Below, piece after piece: positions 16,206 through 24,049 of a stretch of DNA of 33,858 nt (position 1 is the stretch's first letter; the number at the start of each line of letters is the position of its first letter). The notes beneath the pieces were generated by a model. That model ran no database searches and was not told the DNA's origin. It saw only the letters and a list, made by a program, of their open reading frames with translations. Made by a program: the position numbers and the translations under genes. Where the stretch lies: NCBI RefSeq assembly GCF_030694575.1, contig NZ_JAUYUS010000108.1, positions 1 to 33,858 on the forward strand. Reading direction: 5' to 3'. Source of the stretch: Parvibaculum sp. Its GTDB lineage: Bacteria > Pseudomonadota > Alphaproteobacteria > Parvibaculales > Parvibaculaceae.

Positions 16206-16613
16206 TCAGGAATGATGGCGCACACGCTCGATTTCGACGCCCACCCCGGCGGCTTCAGGGATGGCCGCCAGCTTCTCCACACGGATCAGCGCGACCTGCA
16301 CGCGCTCATCCTCGAGGCAGGCGGATGCGATCCGCTCCGCCAGCGTTTCGACGAGCTTCAGATGGCCCTCGGCGACGATGGATTTGATCTTTTCCACCAC
16401 CGTGGCGTAGCAGACGACGTTTTCCAGATTGTCGCTGTGGGCGACCTCCGCGACGGTCAGGTCGACATTCACGCGGATGGGCTGCGTCTTGCCGACCTCG
16501 TGGCGATAGACGCCGATATGGGCGTCGAGAAGGAGGCCGTGGACGAAGACATGACGGATCGCGCGCGCGGCGCTCGCGATTTTCAGGGGCAGGACATTGT
16601 CGGGTTGGGTCAT
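16206..16613 (-). CDS. folB: Dihydroneopterin aldolase
   Basis: FolB converts 7,8-dihydroneopterin to 6-hydroxymethyl-dihydropterin in folate synthesis. The 135-residue protein has the tunnelling-fold core: HVFVHGLLLDAHIGVYRHEV with Glu39, LKLVETLAERIA at about 86-97, and the C-terminal VEKLAAIPEAAGVGVEIER with Lys114 in the position of the catalytic lysine. It begins 11 bases after the stop of a pteridine-reductase-like SDR gene, so the two are probably co-transcribed and both act on pterins. The next pathway genes, folK and folP, are not in the window. Confidence 0.93.
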   Translation of the reverse strand: MTQPDNVLPLKIASAARAIRHVFVHGLLLDAHIGVYRHEVGKTQPIRVNVDLTVAEVAHSDNLENVVCYATVVEKIKSIVAEGHLKLVETLAERIASACLEDERVQVALIRVEKLAAIPEAAGVGVEIERVRHHS

Positions 16614-16624
16614 CGGCGACTGCC

Positions 16625-17395
16625 TTATTCCGAAATGCCGGTCACGTCCGGCGTTTCCCATGCGAGATGCTGACCGCCGTCGAGCGCGATCATTTGCCCG
16701 GTCATGGCGGGCGCCGCAAGGATAAACCGAACCGCGGCGCAAATCTCCTCCGGCGTGGTGCCGCGCCCGAGAATGGTCGCGTTCACCTGGCGCTCGAAAT
16801 CCGCCGCCGACTGGCGCTGGTTCGCGAGGGTGGGGCCCGGACCTATGCCATTGACGCGGATACGCGGCGCGAAAGAGCGCGCCAGTACCTGCGTCATGTC
16901 CCACAACGCCATCTTGCTCAGGGTATAGGAAAAGAACTTCGGCGTCGGCGCCCAGACACGCTGGTCGATGATGTTGACGATGTTGCCGTCCGCACCCGCG
17001 GGGAGCTGGGCCGCGAAAGCCTGCGAGAGGAAGGCGGGCGCGCGCAGGTTGACGTCCATGTGCTCGCTCCATGACGCCACCGTCATCGTATGGGCTTCGT
17101 CGGGATAGAACTCGGATGCGTTGTTGACGAGAAGACTGAGCGGGCCCAACGCCTTCGCGGCGTCAGGCACCAGGGCCTCGGTCGCCGCGCGGTCAGCGAG
17201 GTCGGCCTTGAGGACGACGGCGCGCACGCCTTTTGCCTCGATCTCCCGCAGCACGTCCGCGGCGTCTTCGCCGGAGCGGTCGTGGCGGATGCAGAGCGCG
17301 ACGGACCAGCCGTCCTCGGCCAGGGCGAGGGCGATGGCCCGCCCGATGCGCCGTGCGGCGCCCGTCACCAATGCGTTGCGGCTGTGTCCGGTCAA
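16625..17395 (-). CDS. SDR-family pteridine reductase-like protein (FolM/PTR1 type)
   Basis: A 256-residue short-chain dehydrogenase. The NADPH loop is TGAARRIG at residues 11-18, the TGxxxRxG form typical of pteridine reductases, and NNAS is at 91-94. The catalytic set is Asp144 (in NIIDQRVW), Tyr157 and Lys161. An Asp replaces the usual Ser 13 residues before the Tyr, as in PTR1 and FolM, which reduce dihydromonapterin or dihydrofolate. The next gene is folB, which supports a pterin role. The preferred start is TTG at 17395 with GAGAG 8 bases before it; no ATG fits without running into the antiporter gene. Confidence 0.85.
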   Translation of the reverse strand: MTGHSRNALVTGAARRIGRAIALALAEDGWSVALCIRHDRSGEDAADVLREIEAKGVRAVVLKADLADRAATEALVPDAAKALGPLSLLVNNASEFYPDEAHTMTVASWSEHMDVNLRAPAFLSQAFAAQLPAGADGNIVNIIDQRVWAPTPKFFSYTLSKMALWDMTQVLARSFAPRIRVNGIGPGPTLANQRQSAADFERQVNATILGRGTTPEEICAAVRFILAAPAMTGQMIALDGGQHLAWETPDVTGISE

Positions 17396-17406
17396 GTTGC
17401 GATCTC

Positions 17407-18453
17407 TCAAACGACGCCGTTGACGTGGCCAAAGGCGAACATGGCGTAAAGATACGCGCCATAGGCCGAAAGGAAAACGGCACCCGCGATACGGCCGACC
17501 TTGCCCCCGGTCATGGCCATGGGAAGCAGCATGACGACGGCGCCGAGCATCACCCAAAGGTGGAAGCTCAGAAAGTCCGGCGCGACGGGCAGCGGCGCGA
17601 TGAGCGCCGTGACGCCGAGGATCGCCAGGATGTTCATGATGTTGCTGCCGATGATGTTGCCCACCACCACGTCGTCGTTGCGGCGGAAGACGGCCATGAC
17701 CGATGTGGCAAGCTCGGGCAGCGAGGTGCCGACGGCGATGAGCGACAGGCCGATGACGGCGTCCGACACGCCGAAAGCATGTGCGATTTCGGTGCCGCCG
17801 TCGACGACGAGATGCGCGCCGATGGGAAGGCCGGCAATGCCGAAGAGGATTTTCGCGGCGATGATCCGGCGCGAGAGGTTCAGCGGCTTGACGTCGCCAT
17901 GAGGCAGGTCGTGAGCGGCGGTTTCGGCGCTGAAGCTGTCGCTCGGCGGCGCCGGGGCGGGAATGGCATCCTCGCCGGCGGCGAGCGGCGGCGGATCGTA
18001 GGGGTGCATCCGCGCGTCCCAGCCGGAATAGACCAGATAGGCAACCAGCAGCGAGAGCAGGAGCACGCCCTGCCAGACGCCGAGCGTGCCGACGAAGCAG
18101 AGCACGATAAGAAGGACGCTGGCCGCCATCATGATGATCATGTTGTGGGGCACGGTGCGGCCGGTGCAGGCGATGGGCAGGATGAGCGCGGGCAGGCCGA
18201 GGATGAGCAGGATGTTCGCGACGTTGCTGCCGACGACATTGCCGAGCGCGATGCCCGGCGCGCCGGCAAGCGCGGCGCGGACGGAGACCAGCAGTTCAGG
18301 CGCGGAGGTGCCGAAGGCAACGATGGTGAGCGCGATCAGCAGTGGAGAGATGCCGTAGCGGGTAGCGAGCGAGGCGGCGCCCCTGACCAGAAAGTCGCCG
18401 CAGACGAGCAGGATGACCAGGCCACCGATGAGATAGAGATACATCGCCGACAT
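17407..18453 (-). CDS. Calcium/sodium antiporter (CaCA family, YrbG-like)
   Basis: A 348-residue inner-membrane cation exchanger of about ten TM helices in two inverted halves. Each half has the alpha-repeat: GTSAPEL at residues 48-54 with GNVVGSN at 71-77 in the first, and GTSLPEL with GNIIGSN in the second. A hydrophilic loop rich in Pro, Ala and Asp separates the halves. The ATG at 18453 is chosen; the frame runs further upstream into Arg-rich, non-membrane sequence that does not fit the family. The SDR gene follows after 11 bases, a linkage with no obvious functional reason. Ion specificity is inferred from family. Confidence 0.9.
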   Translation of the reverse strand: MSAMYLYLIGGLVILLVCGDFLVRGAASLATRYGISPLLIALTIVAFGTSAPELLVSVRAALAGAPGIALGNVVGSNVANILLILGLPALILPIACTGRTVPHNMIIMMAASVLLIVLCFVGTLGVWQGVLLLSLLVAYLVYSGWDARMHPYDPPPLAAGEDAIPAPAPPSDSFSAETAAHDLPHGDVKPLNLSRRIIAAKILFGIAGLPIGAHLVVDGGTEIAHAFGVSDAVIGLSLIAVGTSLPELATSVMAVFRRNDDVVVGNIIGSNIMNILAILGVTALIAPLPVAPDFLSFHLWVMLGAVVMLLPMAMTGGKVGRIAGAVFLSAYGAYLYAMFAFGHVNGVV

Positions 18454-18619
18454 CAGCCGCGCCCCGCATGGGGACAAAAGGAGCGGCAAGATGTCACCTC
18501 TGTCACGACGATGCGCGCGGTCACGGTCCGCATATTGACGCTGATCCCTCTGGTTTCTGCTTGGTCCGCCCCCGGCCCCGCCCCGAGGCATATAGGGCGC
18601 GGGCCCCAATAAGGCAAGA

Positions 18620-20461
18620 ATGGCGCAGGATTCCGCCGCGCCGCGCGTGTATATGCGGTACTCTTCAGGCGGTTTACCGAGAGGCGAGGCGGAAGTGCAG
18701 GGCGAGGTGTGGGCCGCGGAAGCGGCTGTCGATGCGGTGACGGGCGGCGTTCACGTTCCCTATCTGAGGGAGGTGATCGTGTTTCTGATTGCCGCCGTGG
18801 CCGTGATGCCGCTTTTCCACTGGTTCCGCGCGAGCACGGTGCTCGGCTATCTGTTCATCGGGGCGCTGATCGGGCCGCACGGGCTCAAGCTGATCGCGGA
18901 GGGCGTGGGCCTTTCCGAGATCGGCGAACTCGGCGTCGTCTTCCTGCTTTTCACCATCGGGCTCGAACTTTCGTGGCAGCGGCTCCGCTCCATGCGGACC
19001 TATGTGCTGGGGCTCGGCGGCGCGCAGGTGCTGCTTTGCGGGCTGGCGCTGGCCGGCATCTTCCTGCTGATGGGACTGTCCGCGCCGGCGGCGACCATCA
19101 TCGGTTTCGCGCTGGCGCTTTCCTCCACCGCCATCGTTACCCAACTGCTGATCGAGCGCGGCGAGTTCGCGGCGCAGCCGGGGCGGATCGCGTTTTCGAT
19201 CCTGCTGATGCAGGACCTGGCCGTGGTGCCGATCCTCGTCATGGTGTCGATCTTCAGCGCCTATGCGCAGGGCGGCGAGGGCGTGAACATTTTCGCGCTC
19301 GCCGGACTGGCGACGCTGAAGGCGGCGGTGGCGGTGCTGCTGATCCTGACGGTGGGACGATACATCTTGCGGTGGATCTACGGCGTCGTGGCGCGGACGG
19401 GGAACCCCGAGCTTTTTCTCGCGCTGTCGCTGCTGGCGGCGCTGCTGACCGCCGTGGCGACCGGGGCGGCGGGGCTGTCGATGGCGCTCGGTGCGTTCCT
19501 CGCCGGGCTGCTGCTGTCCGATACGGAATTCCGGCCGCAGGTCGAGACCGACATCCAGCCGTTCAAGTCGCTGCTGCTGGGGCTCTTCTTCATCAGCGTC
19601 GGCCTCGGCATGGACTTCACGGTGTTCCGCGACAATTTTGTGGCCGTTCTCGGCCTCATCGCGATCTTCATCGCGCTGAAGACGGTGCTGATCGGGCTCC
19701 TGACATTCGCGTTCGGCGAGGCGCGCCTCTGTTCGCTGCGCACGGGATTGCTGCTGGCGTCGGGCGGCGAGTTCGCCTTCGTGGTGATTTCGGCTTCGGC
19801 GGCGGGCGGCGTGGTGCCGCTGCAGGTCGCGCATATCGTGCAGCTTGCCGCGGCCATTTCGATGGCGCTGACGCCGGGGCTCGCGACGCTGGGCGCGTGG
19901 CTGCAGACGCGGTTCGACGGGATGGAGGGCGACCGCGAGCGCAATGCGGACGCGCTGGTGGAAGGGCTCGACGCGCATGTCATCATCGCGGGCTATGGCC
20001 GCGTGGGGCGCATGATCGGCCGGCTGCTGCGGGAGCAGCAATTGCCGTTCGTCGCGCTCGATCTCGACCCGGCGCGCGCACGGGCGGCGCGGACGCGGGG
20101 CGAACTCGTCTATTACGGCGACGCGGCGAGGGCGGAGGTGCTGGAGCGGGTGGGCATCGCGAAGGCGTCGGCCGTGGTCGTGACGCTCGACAACAGCGCG
20201 GCGGCGAGCCATCTCGTCCGGGCGCTGCGGGCGAAGTGGCCGAAGATACCGATCTTCGCGCGTGCCCGCGACCGGGAGCACATGCTGGAACTGGAAGCGG
20301 CCGGCGCGAGCGCGGTGGTGCATGAGGCGCTGGAAGCGTCGCTGCAATTGTCGGGGCATGTGCTGCGGGCGATCGGCGCGCCTTCCGACGCGGCCACGAC
20401 GCTGATCGAGCGCGTGCGCACCGAGGTCTATGAGCGGCAGATCAAAGCCGAGAACGATTGA
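18620..20461 (+). CDS. KefB/C-like monovalent cation:proton antiporter (CPA2) with TrkA-N domain
   Basis: A 613-residue protein with an N-terminal Na+/H+-exchanger membrane domain of about twelve helices and a cytoplasmic RCK (TrkA-N) domain from about residue 450. Landmarks are LGYLFIGALIGPHGL, FTIGLELSW, ALALSSTAIVTQLL, MQDLAVVP, ASGGEFAFVV, and the nucleotide loop HVIIAGYGRVGRMIG. This is the KefB/KefC layout of glutathione-gated K+ efflux systems, although no KefF/KefG partner is adjacent. A hydrophilic stretch of about 45 residues precedes the first helix. AAGG lies before the ATG. It diverges from the Ca/Na antiporter gene across 166 bases. Confidence 0.92.
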   Translation: MAQDSAAPRVYMRYSSGGLPRGEAEVQGEVWAAEAAVDAVTGGVHVPYLREVIVFLIAAVAVMPLFHWFRASTVLGYLFIGALIGPHGLKLIAEGVGLSEIGELGVVFLLFTIGLELSWQRLRSMRTYVLGLGGAQVLLCGLALAGIFLLMGLSAPAATIIGFALALSSTAIVTQLLIERGEFAAQPGRIAFSILLMQDLAVVPILVMVSIFSAYAQGGEGVNIFALAGLATLKAAVAVLLILTVGRYILRWIYGVVARTGNPELFLALSLLAALLTAVATGAAGLSMALGAFLAGLLLSDTEFRPQVETDIQPFKSLLLGLFFISVGLGMDFTVFRDNFVAVLGLIAIFIALKTVLIGLLTFAFGEARLCSLRTGLLLASGGEFAFVVISASAAGGVVPLQVAHIVQLAAAISMALTPGLATLGAWLQTRFDGMEGDRERNADALVEGLDAHVIIAGYGRVGRMIGRLLREQQLPFVALDLDPARARAARTRGELVYYGDAARAEVLERVGIAKASAVVVTLDNSAAASHLVRALRAKWPKIPIFARARDREHMLELEAAGASAVVHEALEASLQLSGHVLRAIGAPSDAATTLIERVRTEVYERQIKAEND

Positions 20462-20464
20462 TCG

Positions 20465-20818
20465 TCAGGCTTCGTAGATCGCGTAGTGCTTGCGGGTGCG
20501 GGTGACGACTTCCCAGATGCCGGTGAAGCCCGCCGGAATGACGAAGGCGTCGCCCTGTTTCACCGTCATCGTCCTGCCGCCGTCCGCGACGATGCGGCTT
20601 TCGCCTTCGAGGATGTGGCAGAACTCGTGCTCGGTGTAGGCGATGCGCCAGGCACCGGGATCGCTTTCCCATATGCCGGAGAAGAACTTGCCGTCGGGCG
20701 AGGCGTAGAGGTTCCAGACGCGGTTTTGCGGCTGGCCGGAGACGATCCGGTCCGGCGCGGGGGCGCCGGTTTCGGGCGCGAGGCCGACGATGTCGAAGGG
20801 GATGAGCGCGTTCGTCAT
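20465..20818 (-). CDS. Cupin-domain protein (cupin_3/DUF861 type)
   Basis: A 117-residue single cupin barrel. The centre has TEHEFCHILEGESRIV and then GGRTMTVKQGDAFVIPAGFTG, the two cupin motifs in DUF861 style, ending in a tryptophan-containing strand (IWEVVTRTRKHYAIYEA). The metal ligands are reduced compared with enzymatic cupins: Glu and His are present in motif 1, but motif 2 lacks its His. It may be a small sensing or binding protein. It converges with the K+/H+ antiporter, with only 3 bases between the stops. No function is assigned. Confidence 0.82.
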   Translation of the reverse strand: MTNALIPFDIVGLAPETGAPAPDRIVSGQPQNRVWNLYASPDGKFFSGIWESDPGAWRIAYTEHEFCHILEGESRIVADGGRTMTVKQGDAFVIPAGFTGIWEVVTRTRKHYAIYEA

Positions 20819-20906
20819 GGAGGGCTCCGTTGTTGCGGCGGCGGGAGCCTAGCACGGGGCGCCGGTCTGGCCGGAAGCTTGCGTGGCTTTACGCCAGAGC
20901 GGACGA

Positions 20907-20925
20907 CTGTTCCAAAAAGGGACAG
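20907..20925. promoter_or_regulatory. Small hairpin ahead of the acetyltransferase gene
   Basis: CTGTTCC and GGGACAG flank AAAAA, giving a 7-bp stem with one G-T pair, ending 8 bases before the AGGAG ribosome site. It could be an operator or a leader hairpin; nothing else supports a role. Confidence 0.25.
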
Positions 20926-20944
20926 ATAGTGCCAGGAGCGAACG

Positions 20945-22177
20945 ATGAGCTTTTCGAGCGACGATTTCCTGTCCCCGATTGCAGCGCGGCGGCGGCCGCG
21001 CGGCACGGCACGATTCCGGGCGGGATACGACGCGCGGCTCGCCCATGCGGCGGGGGTGACGGTTTACGAGAGTTTCGAGGCGGCGGAGCCCCAGTGGCGC
21101 GCCTTCGAGGGGCAGGCCGTGGGGACGGCGTTCCAGAGTTTCGACTGGCTTTCGGCGTGGCACCGGCATGTGGGGGCGGGGCTCGGCGTGGCGCCGGCGA
21201 TCGCGGTGGTGGCGCGGCAGGGCGAGCCGCTGATGCTGGCGCCGCTCGGCATCGACCGGTATTTCGGCCTGCGCCGCGTCGCCTGGATGGGCGGGCGGCT
21301 GGCGGACTACAAGGGGCCGCTCGTCGCCGCCGATTACGCCGCGCGATTGGGCGAGGGCGGCTTTCCGACGCTGTGGCGGCATATCCGCCGCGCGCTGCCG
21401 CGCCACGACCTCGTGATGCTGGACAGCCAGCCGGTGGCGCTCGGTGCGCCTTCGGCGCCGCTTGCCAATCCCTTTGCCGCGTTGAAGGGCGCGCCGGCGC
21501 CGGACGCGGCCTATGTGTTCGACCTGCCTTCGACATTCGAGGAATTCTCGCAACGCTACCGGCCGGAGACGCGGCGCATCGACCGATCGAAGTTCCGCAA
21601 GCTGGAAGCGATGGGCGATGTCACGTTCCGCTTCGCGGAGAGAGCGGACGAGATGGTGGCGATGACGGATGAGATTCTGGGCCGCAAGGCGGCGCAGCTT
21701 GCCGCGCAGGGGATTTCGTCGATCTTCGGGGAAGAGAATTATCGCGCGGCCTGGCTCGACCTCGCGGCGCTGCCGGAGGAGCGGCGGCTGCTCGAAGTGG
21801 CGGAACTGCGGCTCGACGGGGAATTCCTGTCGGGCAGCATCGGCCATCTGTGGAACGGGCGCAGCACGCTGATGGTGCATACTTACGACGCGACGAAGCT
21901 GCCACGGCTTTCACCGGGGCGGCTGCATCTGCTGAAGCTGCTGCAGTCGAGCATCGAGCGCGGCATCGAGGTTTACGATCTTTCGGTCGGGTATCTGCCG
22001 TACAAGGAGAGTTTCTGCAACGCGCCGATGGAGATGCGGAACAGCGTGACGGGAGCGAGCCTTGCCGGCGTGCCGGCGGCGGCCGCGATCCGCACGGGGC
22101 TCGCGGCGAAGCGGTTCGTCAAGAACGACCGGCGGCTGATGGCGCTGGTGCAGAAGCTGCGGGCAAGGCTCGCCTGA
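20945..22177 (+). CDS. GNAT acetyltransferase of the CelD/BcsL (Acetyltransf_6) family
   Basis: A 410-residue protein with the double-GNAT architecture of CelD/BcsL-like proteins. It contains AFQSFDWLSAWHRH at about residues 60-75, a beta-rich first half (LMLAPLGIDRYFGLRRVAWM), ETRRIDRSKFRKLEA, and a C-terminal acetyltransferase region (GEFLSGSIGHLWNGRSTLMV, then YDLSVGYLPYKESFCN). Members are linked to cellulose or other exopolysaccharide synthesis, but no polysaccharide genes are present here, so the substrate is unknown. AGGAG 6 bases before the ATG sets the start. Confidence 0.83.
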   Translation: MSFSSDDFLSPIAARRRPRGTARFRAGYDARLAHAAGVTVYESFEAAEPQWRAFEGQAVGTAFQSFDWLSAWHRHVGAGLGVAPAIAVVARQGEPLMLAPLGIDRYFGLRRVAWMGGRLADYKGPLVAADYAARLGEGGFPTLWRHIRRALPRHDLVMLDSQPVALGAPSAPLANPFAALKGAPAPDAAYVFDLPSTFEEFSQRYRPETRRIDRSKFRKLEAMGDVTFRFAERADEMVAMTDEILGRKAAQLAAQGISSIFGEENYRAAWLDLAALPEERRLLEVAELRLDGEFLSGSIGHLWNGRSTLMVHTYDATKLPRLSPGRLHLLKLLQSSIERGIEVYDLSVGYLPYKESFCNAPMEMRNSVTGASLAGVPAAAAIRTGLAAKRFVKNDRRLMALVQKLRARLA

Positions 22178-22258
22178 GCTTGCTTCATCTATTGACATTC
22201 ATATTGCCAATTTAATGACGGCTGCGTAGTCTTCTCCCGGTTCGTCAGGGAGGAAGAC

Positions 22259-22870
22259 ATGCTGCGCATCACCGGTCCCCGCATTCTCGTTATCGTTCTC
22301 GCGCTTTTCTACGGCGCGTTCTGGATCTGGTATGGCGGCGCGGGGCGGCCGCTTTCGCCGGACGAGATCGACCGTTATTTCGCGCTGCTCGACGAGCGCG
22401 CGGAGGGGAGCGGCACGCTGGGGCTTCGCGCGCCGCTGGAAGCCTGGGCGCGGAAGGATGACGGGCGCGAATTCCTGATGGTGAACCTGATGGATGACCC
22501 GGCCGATCCCAGGGCGGCGGAGGCCTATAATGCGATGATCCTGCCGGCGCTGATCCGGCGCGGCGGCTTTCCGGTGTTCATCTCGCGGCCTTTCGCTGCC
22601 TTCATTCAGCCGGACGGCATGGAGGAGTGGGACCAGGTGGCGATCGTGCGCTACCGGAGCCTGCGCGATCTTTTCGAGATGGTGACGGCGCCGGAGGCGA
22701 AGGACATCCAGCACCTGAAGGAAGCGTCGGTGTCGAAGACGCAGGTGTTTCCGACGCATGTGGTGTTCAGTTTCGTCTGGGTGAGGTTCATCGTGGGCGC
22801 GCTGCTCGTGGCGCTGGGCGCGGTGGTGCATCTGGGGCTGAGGTATTTCCACTGGTACAGGCGGGCCTGA
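22259..22870 (+). CDS. Membrane-anchored protein with a DUF1330-like domain
   Basis: A 203-residue protein with a TM helix at about residues 9-25 and another near the C-terminus (about 175-193), which would place the middle outside the cytoplasm. The middle reads like a DUF1330-type ferredoxin-fold domain: REFLMVNLMDDP, then AAEAYNAMILPALIRRGGFPVF, then EWDQVAIVRYRSLRDLFEMV. DUF1330 proteins are normally small and soluble, so the two TM segments are unusual. A strong GGGAGG/GGAGG ribosome site precedes the ATG. It may be co-transcribed with the acetyltransferase 81 bases upstream, though a TTGACA at 22193 could start its own transcript. Confidence 0.65.
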   Translation: MLRITGPRILVIVLALFYGAFWIWYGGAGRPLSPDEIDRYFALLDERAEGSGTLGLRAPLEAWARKDDGREFLMVNLMDDPADPRAAEAYNAMILPALIRRGGFPVFISRPFAAFIQPDGMEEWDQVAIVRYRSLRDLFEMVTAPEAKDIQHLKEASVSKTQVFPTHVVFSFVWVRFIVGALLVALGAVVHLGLRYFHWYRRA

Positions 22871-22876
22871 GGCTCG

Positions 22877-23076
22877 GAAACTGTTTTGAAAAGTTCAACG
22901 CTCCCCCGACCGTCGACCTCTTCATTCGTCATTGCGAGGAGCACCGAAGGTGCGACGAAGCAATCCAGGGGCAGCAAATGCTGTGCCTGCGGCCCCTGGA
23001 TTGCTTCGCTTCGCTCGCAATGACGGGGTAGGATTCACGGCTCCACCAAAGCAGCGGGAATTTTTCAAACAGTTTC
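22877..23076. repeat. Nested palindromic intergenic element between convergent genes
   Basis: An outer inverted repeat starts with GAAACTGTTT (22877) and ends with AAACAGTTTC (23076). Inside it, CGTCATTGCGAG (22927-22938) pairs with CTCGCAATGACG (23014-23025). Further in, a perfect 16-bp arm at 22957-22972 pairs with 22992-23007. The unpaired segments between inner arms differ (GCACCGAAGGTGC on the left, GCTTCG on the right), so the left arm carries its own small hairpin. It fills the gap between two convergent genes and could act as a bidirectional terminator or be a mobile repeat. Confidence 0.85.
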
Positions 23077-23631
23077 TCAGCGCGGGTGCGCGTCCCACGG
23101 CTCCAGCACGCCCGCGATGCGGCGGGGAAGGGGCATTTCCATCTGGGCGATGGCGGCGGCGGAAATTTCCTCGTGGTTGAGCCAGCGCGAGGTCTCGCCC
23201 TCGCGGACGAAGCCGAGGATCACCTGTGCGTAGACGATGTCCGGCTGGCGGCCGAGCGCCTCGGCGCGGAGCGTGGCGATGGAGGGCGCGCCGTCCTCGC
23301 CGGTGAGGAGCGAGCGGCTGCCCATGATCTCGATCAGGAGACCGCCGGGCGCCACCAGCGCGTCGAGCGCGGCGCGCAGCAGCTCCGCGCGCGGACGAAT
23401 CCAGGTGAGGGCGACGTCGAAGGGGGCGTGGGGCTCCAGCGCGGCGAGGAAGGCGGCTTCGTCGTCATAGCTTTGCGCGACGCGGACGAGCTTCGTGTCC
23501 AGCGTATCGGCGCCGAAGGAGAAGCCGTCGGCACGGCGCGAGGCGAGCACCGCCTTGTCCGAACGGGCGACGGCGTGAGCCGAAGCCGCGTTCAGCATGC
23601 CCGTGGTGCCGAGGAGGAGGGTTGTCGTCAC
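23077..23631 (-). CDS. Rossmann-fold NAD(P)-binding protein, short-chain-dehydrogenase-like
   Basis: A 184-residue protein opening with TTTLLLGTTGMLNAASAHAV, a beta strand and glycine loop typical of Rossmann-fold dinucleotide binding. Later segments are FDVALTWIRPRAELLRAAL and APGGLLIEIMGSRSLL. The C-terminal SRWLNHEEISAA is typical of a small, poorly characterised family often annotated as short-chain dehydrogenase. It lacks the YxxxK catalytic pair of classical SDRs, so enzymatic activity is doubtful. It begins 9 bases after the stop of the 11-residue-repeat protein gene, suggesting co-transcription. Confidence 0.65.
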   Translation of the reverse strand: MTTTLLLGTTGMLNAASAHAVARSDKAVLASRRADGFSFGADTLDTKLVRVAQSYDDEAAFLAALEPHAPFDVALTWIRPRAELLRAALDALVAPGGLLIEIMGSRSLLTGEDGAPSIATLRAEALGRQPDIVYAQVILGFVREGETSRWLNHEEISAAAIAQMEMPLPRRIAGVLEPWDAHPR

Positions 23632-23640
23632 GGGCCCGGA

Positions 23641-23979
23641 TCAGTTGGTGAGGTCGTTCCAGCCGTCGCGGAAGGCGTGGCCGATGCGGGTGAAGAAGTT
23701 GCCGGTTTCCTTCGCGGCGTCGCGCGTGCCGTGGCCGATTTCGGTCGTCACTTCGTCGGCGGTGTTGCCGACGGTCTGAACCGCGTCGCGAGTGCCGTGG
23801 CCGATGGCCTTTGTCGCGTCGCGGGCGCCGTGGCCGATGGTGCGGCCGCCTTCCTTGACGCCGTCCACCGCCTGACCGACGGGCGAGCGCTGGTTGCTGT
23901 CGCCGTCCTTCGCGAAAGCCGGGGCGCCGGGGATCGCCAGCGAAATCGTCAGTGCAAGGATTGCGAGTATCGCGCGCAT
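23641..23979 (-). CDS. Secreted protein with tandem 11-residue repeats
   Basis: I do not recognise the family. The 112-residue protein has a clear signal peptide, cleaved probably after AFA at residue 23. From residue 47 come four contiguous 11-residue repeats (47-57, 58-68, 69-79, 80-90) with the pattern x-IGHGxRDAxK, then a diverged fifth ending in IGHAFRDGWNDL. A looser unit lies at 34-44. Such 11-mers form amphipathic helices in group 3 LEA proteins and synucleins, so membrane or protein protection in the periplasm is conceivable. GGAG lies 8 bases before the ATG. The His and Arg at fixed repeat positions are unusual. Confidence 0.72.
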   Translation of the reverse strand: MRAILAILALTISLAIPGAPAFAKDGDSNQRSPVGQAVDGVKEGGRTIGHGARDATKAIGHGTRDAVQTVGNTADEVTTEIGHGTRDAAKETGNFFTRIGHAFRDGWNDLTN

Positions 23980-24049
23980 GTGTGTGTCTCCATGAAAGGT
24001 CTCGGTCTTGCGGGGACTATAGGCGGGGAATATGGCGAAAGAGTGCAGG

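Noticed and set aside
18674-20359. Long open frames on both strands overlapping the K+/H+ antiporter gene
   Set aside because: The antiporter frame has membrane helices and RCK motifs; the others are Arg/His/Gln-rich shadows.
22927-23025. Possible CRISPR or tRNA-like structure
   Set aside because: The repeats are inverted rather than direct, there are no spacers, and no tRNA arms can be folded.
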